A stretch of DNA of 39,781 nucleotides from a bacterium (GCA_027490575.1 JAIXXV010000023.1:1-39781), one strand, 5' to 3'. Counted from the stretch's first letter, positions 19,273-28,231 are shown. The notes: generated by a model from the letters alone, not told the origin. Numbers and translations: made by a program.

Positions 19273-20358
19273 ATGAATCTAAACTTTAACTTAGTAAAAA
19301 CAGATATCCACGGCGAGCCAGACTATAAGTCATATATTAAATGGGGTCTGGTTATAATGCTATTTGGAGTATCAACAACTTCTTTCTTGGTTCAAGGTGC
19401 CTTGGCTTTGAAAGACGCAGTCTTTGGACCAAATGATTCGGAACAGACAATGGCTCTCGACGGTCAAAATGGGCGAAATGGATCAGGTCGAGTCGTTGGT
19501 AACAACTCGTATGATAATCCTAGGGGTTCAGATGATATAAACTCGGGTGCTGGTCAGGTGTCACAAGATGCAAATACTGAGATTGTCCCAAATGATTACA
19601 CACTACTAAACAATACTGCTTTTCCAAGAACATCTGGTAGAGCTTTTCTTGCAGCGGATTTGGAAACTGGTGAGATAATCATTGAGCAAAATGAAGACTT
19701 TGTCTCACCCGTTGCTTCAGTGACTAAACTTATGACTGCTTTGATTGCCTATGAGAAAATGGACCTGCAAAAGTACGCTATCGTGTCTAGAGACGCCTAT
19801 AATACATACGGTGGTCAAGGAAAGCTTAACTTGGGGGATAAGATAAAAATATTTGACCTAATGTATCCTGTTTTGATGGAATCAAGTAATGACGGAACTG
19901 AAGTCGTAGCTGAAGCCTACGATACAGGCAGAGCGGGGTTTATGCTTGAGATGAACAGAAAGGCAAAAGAGTTGCAAATGTTCGATACATATTACGATGA
20001 TCCAAGTGGTTTAAGTCCTAGAAATGTTTCGAGTGTGAGAGATTTAATGAAGTTGGGAAGATATATTTATCAAAAAGACCCTTCTCTATACGATATGACC
20101 AGAGTGAGACAGTACTCTATACTCGGAAGAACATGGAATAACCAAAATAGGCTCCTGAACTATAACTATTTCCTTGGTGGTAAAAATGGCTATATAGACG
20201 AAGCTAAAAAGACTACTGTTTCTTTGTTTGAAATACCGATGGCCAAAGGAGGCAATAGAAAAATTATCATTACGCTTTTGAAGAGTGATGACCGAGAAGG
20301 AGATGTACTAAAGATTATTGATTATCTGAAGAAGAATGCGGTTTATAATATAAAGTAG
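19273..20358 (+). CDS. D-alanyl-D-alanine carboxypeptidase (S11 family)
   Basis: SVTKLMTALIA (SxxK), ESSNDGTEVVAE (SxN), GGKNGYIDEAKKT (KTG position reads KNG). Confidence 0.88.
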   Translation: MNLNFNLVKTDIHGEPDYKSYIKWGLVIMLFGVSTTSFLVQGALALKDAVFGPNDSEQTMALDGQNGRNGSGRVVGNNSYDNPRGSDDINSGAGQVSQDANTEIVPNDYTLLNNTAFPRTSGRAFLAADLETGEIIIEQNEDFVSPVASVTKLMTALIAYEKMDLQKYAIVSRDAYNTYGGQGKLNLGDKIKIFDLMYPVLMESSNDGTEVVAEAYDTGRAGFMLEMNRKAKELQMFDTYYDDPSGLSPRNVSSVRDLMKLGRYIYQKDPSLYDMTRVRQYSILGRTWNNQNRLLNYNYFLGGKNGYIDEAKKTTVSLFEIPMAKGGNRKIIITLLKSDDREGDVLKIIDYLKKNAVYNIK

Positions 20359-20366
20359 AGCTCAGT

Positions 20367-20395
20367 TTGACGCATAAACCTATGAATGTTATTAT
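20367..20395 (+). promoter_or_regulatory. Consensus sigma70 promoter of the 20401-20849 unit
   Basis: TTGACG (20367-20372), 17 nt spacer, TATTAT (20390-20395). Confidence 0.75.
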
Positions 20396-20400
20396 TTAGA

Positions 20401-20666
20401 CATCAGAAATCAGTAATGACAGCAAACAAGGTCATTGATAAGGATTGCAAATATGCAACACCTCTCCCGAAAAGGAGTCAATATCAATGACCTTTTGTCA
20501 TTGGTGAGAATCACTCAGGTCCGTCGAGACCTGCTGCGGACGTAGCAAGGGTTACTGCGAAAACGTGCGCAAACAAAATTGACTGTTTTTTGGGAGGGGA
20601 GTTGGCAATGAGCCGACACTTAGCTTAGTCAGCTAAGCGAATAATAAACCCTTCCACCAAAAGCCT
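20401..20666 (+). ncRNA. Candidate structured RNA or long structured 5' leader
   Basis: GGTCATTGATA (20430-20440)/TATCAATGACC (20482-20492) 11-bp stem; competing CAATGAC-CTTTT-GTCATTG; CAGGTC-CGTCGA-GACCTG (20516-20533); GCTGC-GGAC-GTAGC; CTTAGC-TTAGTCA-GCTAAG; mini-ORF with SD GGAGGGGA + ATGAGCCGACACTTAGCTTAG. Confidence 0.6.
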
Positions 20667-20849
20667 ATGTTTAGAGCTATTGGTTTTGTTATCGGTCTCA
20701 TTGCTATCCGAGTGCTAATGCCAGGTGTATTCCATGCACTTGAGCAGGCACTTATCATGTTCTTTAGTTTGATTAGCCATGTGTTTGCATCTGCACCACA
20801 AGATGTCACTCAATTTGGCGCAGTAGGGTACGCCGGATTTTCCTACTAA
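20667..20849 (+). CDS. Small hydrophobic (two-helix) protein, 60 aa
   Basis: MFRAIGFVIGLIAIRVLMPGVFHALEQALIMFFSLISHVFASA...; own upstream promoter and downstream terminator. Confidence 0.6.
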   Translation: MFRAIGFVIGLIAIRVLMPGVFHALEQALIMFFSLISHVFASAPQDVTQFGAVGYAGFSY

Positions 20850-20897
20850 AACAGCCTCGGCTTTAATCAAACATGACTCCTTATGAGTCGAATACAA

Positions 20898-20926
20898 ATA
20901 ACCGTCCTCTATGGGCGGTTTTGTTT
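20898..20926 (+). terminator. Terminator of the 20401-20849 unit
   Basis: AACCGTCC-TCTAT-GGGCGGTT followed by TTGTTTT. Confidence 0.75.
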
Positions 20927-21021
20927 TGGCTAATTATTTATTTGTGATCGAAAATGCTTCGAAAAGAAAAGTGTGAGAATTTCAATCATTTACAAATGTG
21001 TGGTATAACACATGTACATAA

Positions 21022-22359
21022 ATGTCAGCTATAAAATTCAACATAACCAAAAAGCTAAGTGATGAGATTACGGGTGCGAAAGGCCGAGTGGGTGTTTTGT
21101 CGACCAAGCATGGTGATATAAAAACCCCGGCTTTTGTTACTGTCGGTACAAAGGCTACTGTAAAAGGCATTACCCCTGAAATGCTCAAAGATACAGGTGC
21201 TCAAGTCATGCTTGCAAATACTTATCACTTGTATCTACAGCCTGGTGATGAGCTTATACATAAAGCTGGAGGATTAGGAAAATTCTCAGGGTGGACAGGG
21301 CCGACTATGACTGACTCCGGTGGTTTTCAAGCGTTTTCACTCGGTGCTGCATATGGCAAAGATCTTGGTAAGCTTACTAAAGCTAAAGAAGTAGCGGGAG
21401 AACTAGCTGGGCAAGAAGAGATACCGCTAACTGAGCAGACTGAGACAACTATTGCGCAGAAGTCAAAAAAAGATGGCAGGTCAAATGATACAGCACAAGA
21501 CGGCTCACCATTAAAACCTGCTCAGGTTGATGAAAACGGCGTAATGTTTCGTTCGGTCATAGATGGCAGTGTGCATTATTTTACGCCTGAAAAGTCTATT
21601 GATATTCAACACAATATTGGTGCGGATATCATTTTTGCATTTGATGAATGTACTTCGCCAACAGAATCATTTTCATATCAAAGGCAATCGATGGACAGAA
21701 CACATAGATGGGCAAAGCAATGTCTAAGGCATCATCACAGTAAGGATAATGCAGAAAGTCAGGCGCTTTTCGGTATAGTACAAGGTGGAAGATATGAGGA
21801 CTTGCGAAAAGAAAGTGCTGAGATATTGTCTGGATTGACGGTGACGGATAGAAACGGTGTCGAAGTTGGGTTTGATGGGTACGGCATAGGCGGGTCTTTT
21901 GCAAAAGAAGATATGTCTACGGCAGTGCAATGGGTAAATGATGTCCTACCTGAAGATAAACCAAGGCACTTACTTGGCATAGGTGAGCCTGAAGATCTGT
22001 TTATGGCAGTTGAAAATGGATGCGACCTCTTTGATTGTGTACTACCTACTAGAAACGGGCGAACGGGTACACTTTTTACACGTTTTAGAAAAATAAATAT
22101 AGGCAATAAAAAGTTTCGAGATGATTTGTCTCCGATAGACGAAGATTGTCAGTGTTATACATGTAAAAACTATACTCGTGCTTACTTGGCACATCTTTTT
22201 CATGCAAAAGAGATGTTGGCAGGCACTCTTGCATCAGTTCACAACTTGCATTTTTTGATTCACCTTGTGGATGAGATGAGGGAAGCTATTGAGAATGGGA
22301 GGTTTGAGGAGCTTAAAAAGAATTTTTTGGGCAGATATCAGGAAACAGATAGCAGGTAG
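21022..22359 (+). CDS. tgt: Queuine/archaeosine tRNA-ribosyltransferase-like (Tgt) with an internal low-complexity insertion
   Basis: PAFVTVGTKATVKGITPEML, NTYHLYLQPG, MTDSGGFQAFSLG, FGIVQGGRYEDLR, LLGIGEPEDL, zinc site CQCYTCKNYTRAYLAHLFHAKE. Confidence 0.95.
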   Translation: MSAIKFNITKKLSDEITGAKGRVGVLSTKHGDIKTPAFVTVGTKATVKGITPEMLKDTGAQVMLANTYHLYLQPGDELIHKAGGLGKFSGWTGPTMTDSGGFQAFSLGAAYGKDLGKLTKAKEVAGELAGQEEIPLTEQTETTIAQKSKKDGRSNDTAQDGSPLKPAQVDENGVMFRSVIDGSVHYFTPEKSIDIQHNIGADIIFAFDECTSPTESFSYQRQSMDRTHRWAKQCLRHHHSKDNAESQALFGIVQGGRYEDLRKESAEILSGLTVTDRNGVEVGFDGYGIGGSFAKEDMSTAVQWVNDVLPEDKPRHLLGIGEPEDLFMAVENGCDLFDCVLPTRNGRTGTLFTRFRKINIGNKKFRDDLSPIDEDCQCYTCKNYTRAYLAHLFHAKEMLAGTLASVHNLHFLIHLVDEMREAIENGRFEELKKNFLGRYQETDSR

Positions 22360-22368
22360 CAGTTAATT
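22334..22368 (+). repeat. Degenerate heptanucleotide array spanning the tgt stop codon
   Basis: GATATCA GGAAACA GATAGCA GGTAGCA GTTAATT; same family as 18165-18248. Confidence 0.8.
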
Positions 22369-22403
22369 GTATCCGGATTGAATATTGATAAATATAAAAA
22401 TTA

Positions 22404-22432
22404 AAAAGCGGCACAATTTCTTGTGCCGCCAA
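22404..22432 (-). terminator. Terminator of the minus-strand 22464-23213 gene (possibly bidirectional)
   Basis: GCGGCACAA-TTTC-TTGTGCCGC with T's on the minus strand. Confidence 0.7.
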
Positions 22433-22463
22433 ATTTAGACCTATCTATCGGTTCAGTCTAGAC

Positions 22464-23213
22464 TCACTCATCCGAATCGATTTGTGCATCCAGAGCCTTT
22501 ATGCTCAGTTTCGTTCGGCTTTTGTTGCCTTCAATCTCTTCAAGAGTCTTTTTGAGGTCTTGATTCTGCTTTTCATCCTTGCATTCATCTAGCCTCTTTT
22601 GAACGATTTCTCTCCACTCTTCCAAGACCCCTTTTGAAAGGTGTAAAGTGGAAAAACGACTGACAAGTACTTCGAATAGTTGCCTTGCATTTTCATCGCA
22701 CGACATTCTGGATTTTTCACACTCAACCATAGCTTTTGCTATCACATTCTCTACGGTTGGGATAATAGAAAGAATACTCTCGTCACACGCCTTCAAGAAC
22801 TCATGTCCTTCAAGACAACTCGTCATACTAGATGCTAGACTATCTGCCAATTCGTTCAACTTGTCCTGAATCCTTCCATTGAATTCTTCATACCAGTTTC
22901 CGTCTGTGTAGAAGAATCCCCACTTCCTGGCATAATCAAGTTCACCCACTGATTTAGCCTCCTTAATGGAAATACTTGTAAGATTAATCCATTTATCGAT
23001 AGCTTTTTTGAAAAGCGGGTATGGGAAAACAGAACTATCATGATCTACATGGAACAGTCTTTTTAATTTCATTTCGACCAGGATTTTAATCTCCATCAGC
23101 GTATTGGAATTTTCAATAGCCGAAGTAACGTCAGTTTTATCTCGAAGCTTAATTTGTCTAATCTCCAGCTCCACTTCTTTTTGGTCTTTTTCTGCCTTTG
23201 TTGCTGAACTCAT
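22464..23213 (-). CDS. ORFan, 249-aa charged helical/coiled-coil protein
   Basis: SD AAAGGAGGTATAAATG; promoter TTGAAA-N17-TATAGT; own terminator. Confidence 0.75.
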   Translation of the reverse strand: MSSATKAEKDQKEVELEIRQIKLRDKTDVTSAIENSNTLMEIKILVEMKLKRLFHVDHDSSVFPYPLFKKAIDKWINLTSISIKEAKSVGELDYARKWGFFYTDGNWYEEFNGRIQDKLNELADSLASSMTSCLEGHEFLKACDESILSIIPTVENVIAKAMVECEKSRMSCDENARQLFEVLVSRFSTLHLSKGVLEEWREIVQKRLDECKDEKQNQDLKKTLEEIEGNKSRTKLSIKALDAQIDSDE

Positions 23214-23265
23214 TTATACCTCCTTTTTTGGTTGTTTTATCGAGTCAAAGATCGATTTTGTTAAC

Positions 23266-23294
23266 ACTATACTCTTTACAGGGTTAATTTTCAA
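23266..23294 (-). promoter_or_regulatory. Promoter of the 22464-23213 ORFan
   Basis: Minus strand TTGAAA (23294-23289), 17 nt, TATAGT (23271-23266). Confidence 0.6.
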
Positions 23295-23368
23295 GTAATT
23301 GTAGTTAAGGTTATTTAAGGATTAACACATGATCCTTGTGTATTATGAGACATTATAAATCATTTTAA

Positions 23369-23749
23369 CTAAGAATTTTTAATTCCTCTGCTTTTGCCAT
23401 TTTTATACACCGCGCGCATGTACTTCGAAAATGCTTTACCAATCATCTCAAGTTTTTCTGTAGTCAGCTTATTGTAATCTTCCTGGGTAAGCCATCTTTT
23501 CTCATTGATTTCTTGTATGTGCTCTGTTGCGTCGCCTAAAATCTGCATTCTATCCATAAAGAATTCATTTAGTGCTCCTATGTGACGATTATATTCCTCC
23601 ACAGCCTCTTTGCTCAACATTTTCAATATGTTGTCAGATAGTTCCACTGCCATAAATTTATTGTTTGTTTTAATCATCATGTCCACTTGTTTTATTGTTG
23701 CAAAATCGTCAGATTTTTTGCTTTTTTCTTTAACTTTAAATGTTTTCAT
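23369..23749 (-). CDS. Hypothetical helical protein, 126 aa
   Basis: Uninterrupted ORF with coding-like composition; no family recognised. Confidence 0.55.
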   Translation of the reverse strand: MKTFKVKEKSKKSDDFATIKQVDMMIKTNNKFMAVELSDNILKMLSKEAVEEYNRHIGALNEFFMDRMQILGDATEHIQEINEKRWLTQEDYNKLTTEKLEMIGKAFSKYMRAVYKNGKSRGIKNS

Positions 23750-23884
23750 TGTAAATATTAATATTACTAATATCTACAGTCTAGTAAAACCATGTGATGT
23801 AATATTCAATTTAATCTATAGAAAATATGAATAAAATTCGTACTGTGGAAAAAACTCTCCATATCTAGTATCATTGACCTATAT

Positions 23885-26269
23885 ATGCCAAAAGCGCCAA
23901 AAAAACCTTCATCAAAAGTCCCCGACCTGAGCTCAGATAAGTCTAAGGCGGCTAAAAACGCGGATTCCAGTGGCGTGAATGCTAAAAGTGCGAGCGCAAA
24001 CACAGCTGGCCTCTTCAAACTAAACACCGAATTCACTGCAGCGGGCGATCAGCCGACAGCGATAAAGTCACTCGTCGATGGCGTGCATGCTGGTCACAAG
24101 TACCAGACTCTTCTGGGTGTTACGGGCTCGGGTAAGACTTATACAGCAGCGAACGTCATAGCTCAGGTAGGAAAGCCGACTCTTGTTATTGCGCACAACA
24201 AAACTCTCGCAGCTCAACTTGCTCAAGAGTATAAAGAGTTTTTTCCTGAAAATGCGGTGCATTACTTTGTTTCGTATTATGACTACTATCAACCGGAGGC
24301 TTACATATCTCATTCAGATACATATATAGAAAAGGAGGCTCAGATAAACGAGGAGATTGACCGTTTACGACACGCTTCCACGCAAGCCTTACTCACCAGA
24401 AAAGATGTCATCATAGTGGCATCAGTTTCTTGTATCTATGGTTTGGGTTCTCCTGAAGAATACGAAAAGGTAAACCTAAAACTTGCCAAAGGTCAAAACG
24501 CCGACAGAGCAGACTTGATGCGTAAACTTATCTCAATGCAATTCACGAGAACTGCGGGAGATTTGTCACCGGGAACATTTAGAGCCATTGGAAATACTTT
24601 GGAAATCATGCCAATCAATGAGCGTGTGATATTTCGCATGGTTTTTGCGGGGTCTGGACCAAAGAGTTCGATAGAGACAATACACAGTATTAATGAGATT
24701 ACACGTGTCATGGAAAGTGAGATGGATGTTTTCTATCTATTTCCAGCCAAGCACTTCGTAACTCCTGAAGGCGAGAGACAAAGGGCTATTGTGGATATAA
24801 AGGCGGAGCTGGATGCACAGTTGGCGCGTTTTGAAAAAGAAGGCAAGGTTATAGAAGCTGAGCGTATTAAACGTAGGACAAACTATGATTTGGCTCTGAT
24901 CAGAGAGGTTGGATATTGTAGCGGTATAGAAAACTATTCGAGACACTTTTCAGGTATGGCGCCAGGAGAGGCTCCTGATACACTGCTCTCGTATTTTCCG
25001 CACAAGGTAGTTGAGGTGAAAGATCCTAAAACTGGAAAGCTTGTTAGTAAGCGTGTGCCGGATTTTCTAACTATCATTGATGAGTCGCATGTGAGTGTTC
25101 CACAGATAGGGGGAATGTTTGCTGGTGATGCATCACGTAAGAAGAACCTGATAGATTTCGGTTTTAGACTTCCATCTGCAGCTGATAACAGACCTTTGAA
25201 GTTTCCAGAGTTCGAAGAGAGGGTTGGGCAAGTGGTGTTTACTACTGCAACACCTGGAAAGTTTGAGATTGAGCACAGTAAAAATGTAGCGGAGCAGATC
25301 ATTCGCCCTACTGGACTTATAGATCCTGTGTTGGTAGTGAAGCCTGTGACTTCACTTAAGGTTTCTGCTGACAGTACTAGCGCTGAGAAAGGTACTAAGG
25401 GCTCTGGTGCAAAGAGCGCCAAAGGTGCCGATGATAAGGGTGCAAAAGGTTCTGTTGCTAAGGGCGTAGGTGCGAAAAAAACTGATGCGTATGCCGGGCA
25501 AATATTTGACTTCATTGAAGAAGCTGAAAAAGTTATAAAGAATGATCAAAGGGCCATTGCTACGACTTTGACAAAAAAGATGGCAGAGGATTTGACTGCG
25601 TACTTGAAGGATAGAGGTATTAAAACAAACTATGTTCACAGTGATGTGGAGACACTTGATCGAATAAAGATTTTGACTGAGTTTAGAAAAGGTGTTTTTG
25701 ATGTACTAGTGGGTGTTAACTTGCTTAGAGAGGGTCTAGACCTACCCGAAGTATCACTCATAGGTATACTTGATGCCGACAAAGAAGGGTTCTTGCGTTC
25801 TGAAACTGCATTGATACAAACCATAGGTCGTGCTGCAAGAAACATCGATGGTAGGGTTATACTATATGCAGATCGCATGACTGGATCACTTGAGAGAGCC
25901 ATCAAAGAAACCAATCGTCGTAGAACAATACAACTTGTATACAATGAAAAGCATGGCATCACTCCAAAAACCATTGCCAAGAAAATCCACGACATCACTG
26001 AGCAAATACTAAGTGAGCACCAAAAGACTGTGCGAAACATGTTAGTGATAGACGGAGAAGAGTTCAACAAGAGTCCTAAAAAATTTATTAAACAAAAAGA
26101 AGATCAAATGGCCGAAGCGGTAAAGATACTTGATTTTGAAACAGCGGCAATACTTAGAGATGAAGTGCTAGAACTCAAGAGACGTTTTGAACTAACAGAA
26201 AAGAAAGCTAAAAAAGCCGAGAGAGATGCGACGAAGGGGATTAGAGGGAAGAGGCAGAGTTTTCAATAA
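23885..26269 (+). CDS. uvrB: Excinuclease ABC subunit B with N-terminal extension and K/G/A/S-rich insertion
   Basis: GVTGSGKTYTAANVI, VSYYDYYQPEAYI, FTTATPGKFE, GVNLLREGLDLPEVSLIGILDADKEGFLRS, C-terminal UVR motif. Confidence 0.97.
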   Translation: MPKAPKKPSSKVPDLSSDKSKAAKNADSSGVNAKSASANTAGLFKLNTEFTAAGDQPTAIKSLVDGVHAGHKYQTLLGVTGSGKTYTAANVIAQVGKPTLVIAHNKTLAAQLAQEYKEFFPENAVHYFVSYYDYYQPEAYISHSDTYIEKEAQINEEIDRLRHASTQALLTRKDVIIVASVSCIYGLGSPEEYEKVNLKLAKGQNADRADLMRKLISMQFTRTAGDLSPGTFRAIGNTLEIMPINERVIFRMVFAGSGPKSSIETIHSINEITRVMESEMDVFYLFPAKHFVTPEGERQRAIVDIKAELDAQLARFEKEGKVIEAERIKRRTNYDLALIREVGYCSGIENYSRHFSGMAPGEAPDTLLSYFPHKVVEVKDPKTGKLVSKRVPDFLTIIDESHVSVPQIGGMFAGDASRKKNLIDFGFRLPSAADNRPLKFPEFEERVGQVVFTTATPGKFEIEHSKNVAEQIIRPTGLIDPVLVVKPVTSLKVSADSTSAEKGTKGSGAKSAKGADDKGAKGSVAKGVGAKKTDAYAGQIFDFIEEAEKVIKNDQRAIATTLTKKMAEDLTAYLKDRGIKTNYVHSDVETLDRIKILTEFRKGVFDVLVGVNLLREGLDLPEVSLIGILDADKEGFLRSETALIQTIGRAARNIDGRVILYADRMTGSLERAIKETNRRRTIQLVYNEKHGITPKTIAKKIHDITEQILSEHQKTVRNMLVIDGEEFNKSPKKFIKQKEDQMAEAVKILDFETAAILRDEVLELKRRFELTEKKAKKAERDATKGIRGKRQSFQ

Positions 26270-26275
26270 AAAAGC

Positions 26276-26315
26276 GCACTTACCTTTGAGGGGTAAGTGC
26301 GCCGTGGGTGTCAGT
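26276..26315 (-). terminator. Terminator of the 26328-26645 gene
   Basis: GCGCACTTACC-TTTGAG-GGGTAAGTGCGC with TTTTTT on the minus strand. Confidence 0.75.
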
Positions 26316-26327
26316 TGCTTGTGGTAA

Positions 26328-26645
26328 CTAGACGTTGAGGGGGTCTTTCAGGTCGCGAAGCCAGTCAGCAATTAGCGTGTTGTCATCGATCGATCTCAAC
26401 GTGTAGGTATCGAACAAGGTTGCTGATGTTGGAACTTTGGCATTGCTTAGCACGTCTTTAAGTACCACTTTTTCCGCTGGTTCCATAACCCGAATCCAAT
26501 CAGAACGCTCTGTGCCAATGACAACAGACGCCTCATCAAGATTCCTGGTCAAGCTGTTACCGCTTTGAATGACATAACTCTCGAGCGAAGGTATTAAAAC
26601 CGCACCCTTTACTTCTGGTAGGATGTGAATGAGCATAGCCACCAC
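26328..26645 (-). CDS. ORFan, 105 aa, GTG start, immediately downstream of gpmI
   Basis: SD-like AGAGGTG before GTG; own terminator; starts 14 bp after the gpmI stop. Confidence 0.6.
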   Translation of the reverse strand: MVAMLIHILPEVKGAVLIPSLESYVIQSGNSLTRNLDEASVVIGTERSDWIRVMEPAEKVVLKDVLSNAKVPTSATLFDTYTLRSIDDNTLIADWLRDLKDPLNV

Positions 26646-26659
26646 AATCTACACCTCTG

Positions 26660-28231
26660 CTATACCTGTGTCAACAAATTCACACCTGTCATCCCTTCAG
26701 GCACCTTCAATCCATGCAAAGTAAGTATAGTCGGAGCAATATCAGCAAGTGAACCACCGTCGCGCAGTCGCACAGAAACATCAGTCACTATAGCGGGTAC
26801 CGGATTTGTAGTATGAGACGTGTGTTTCTCTCCAGTGATAGGATCAACATTTAGCTCAGCGTTGCCGTGATCTGCTGTGATGAAAGCGACACCTCCTCGT
26901 GCTTCGATGGCATCGATAACTCTTCCTAGCTCGACATCGACTTTTTCTATGGCAGTTATGATAGCTGGAACATTTGCAGTATGACCAACCATGTCTGGGT
27001 TTGCGAAGTTTATAAATATGAAGTTAGTACCAGCATTGATTTCTTCGACTGCTTTGTCTGCTATGGATTGCGCTCTCATCTCAGGTGCTTGGTCGTGAGT
27101 TTGTACGTCTTTTCTACTAGGTAGTAGTAAGTCTTTCTCGCCATCGTATGGAGTCTCTACTCCACCATTCAAAAAATAAGTAGCGTGAGGAAACTTCTCT
27201 GTCTCAGCAATATGAGCTTGAGATAGGCCTGCTTTTGAAATCTCTTTTCCAAGTGTAGTCTCTATATCTATAGGTGAAAATGCGACTAGACATCCTGCTT
27301 CAAGTGAATACTCTGATCCATAAGAGGTAAGTGTGACGAAGCAGATATTTTGATCCTTTGCACGTGCAAGTATTTTTTGTGAAAGCATTCGCGCTCTGTC
27401 TGCTCTGAAGTTGAAGAAAAATACACCGTCGTTTTGACCTATGGCGCAACCTTGTCCATCAGGAGTTGCACATGTCATTGGTTCTAGATGTTCGTCTAGT
27501 TTTCCTTCTTTGTATAATGAGTCTATGAATTCAGACGGCGCTATGTTACAGACACCTCCTTTACAATCAAACAATGCTTGCTCAACTTTAGACAATCTAT
27601 CCCAGTTATTGTCTCTGTCCATGGCGAAGAAACGGCCTGATACAGTGGCAATGAAGGCAATGTGAGTTTCATCATTGATTTCCTTCAAAAGATCCTCGAG
27701 CTCTTTTATATATGCACTTGCACTTTGAGGTGCAGTGTCTCGTCCATCAGTAAATACGTGTATTGCTACTTTTTTAACGCCGGCTCTTTTTGCAGATTTT
27801 ATAAATGCGAAGAGGTGATCAGAGTGACTGTGAACACCGCCTTCACCCAAAAGTCCTTGTACATGAAGCACTGAGTCATGTTGTTTTACATGATTGAAAA
27901 GTTGTTGAAAAGCATGGTTATCAGCGTATTCACCAGAGTCTATGGATTTCTTTATACGCACCAGGTCAGTGTCTATGGCTTTCCCTGCACCTATGGTTGT
28001 ATGACCAATCTCACTATTTCCCATTTGCCCCTCAGGAAGACCAACGGCAAGTCCTGAAGCCTCGAGTAGGGTATGAGGATATTTTGCCCAATACTTATCG
28101 AAGTTTGGCTTGTATGACGCAGCTATAGCATTGTCTTTTGGATCCTCTCTGTAACCCCATCCGTCTAGGACGATGAGCACTGTTTGTTTCGATGTGTCTA
28201 TCTTTGATGTTGTGTTTGTTTGATTAGGCAT
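26660..28231 (-). CDS. gpmI: 2,3-bisphosphoglycerate-independent phosphoglycerate mutase
   Basis: VLIVLDGWGYRE, GQMGNSEIGHTTIGAG, VHVFTDGRDTAP, NFANPDMVGHT, ADHGNAE. Confidence 0.96.
   Translation of the reverse strand: MPNQTNTTSKIDTSKQTVLIVLDGWGYREDPKDNAIAASYKPNFDKYWAKYPHTLLEASGLAVGLPEGQMGNSEIGHTTIGAGKAIDTDLVRIKKSIDSGEYADNHAFQQLFNHVKQHDSVLHVQGLLGEGGVHSHSDHLFAFIKSAKRAGVKKVAIHVFTDGRDTAPQSASAYIKELEDLLKEINDETHIAFIATVSGRFFAMDRDNNWDRLSKVEQALFDCKGGVCNIAPSEFIDSLYKEGKLDEHLEPMTCATPDGQGCAIGQNDGVFFFNFRADRARMLSQKILARAKDQNICFVTLTSYGSEYSLEAGCLVAFSPIDIETTLGKEISKAGLSQAHIAETEKFPHATYFLNGGVETPYDGEKDLLLPSRKDVQTHDQAPEMRAQSIADKAVEEINAGTNFIFINFANPDMVGHTANVPAIITAIEKVDVELGRVIDAIEARGGVAFITADHGNAELNVDPITGEKHTSHTTNPVPAIVTDVSVRLRDGGSLADIAPTILTLHGLKVPEGMTGVNLLTQV

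Noticed and set aside
20399-20419. GACATCA GAAATCA GTAATGA as a fourth heptamer array
   Set aside because: Only two convincing units; too short to separate from chance.
20401-20666. tmRNA, RNase P RNA, SRP RNA or a known riboswitch
   Set aside because: I could not find GTTCGANTCC with a tag ORF, GAGGAAAGTCC, the SRP GGAAG apical motif, or common riboswitch core motifs; an Rfam scan would be decisive.
21629-22106. Three overlapping antisense ORFs within tgt
   Set aside because: Shadow ORFs of a strongly conserved gene.
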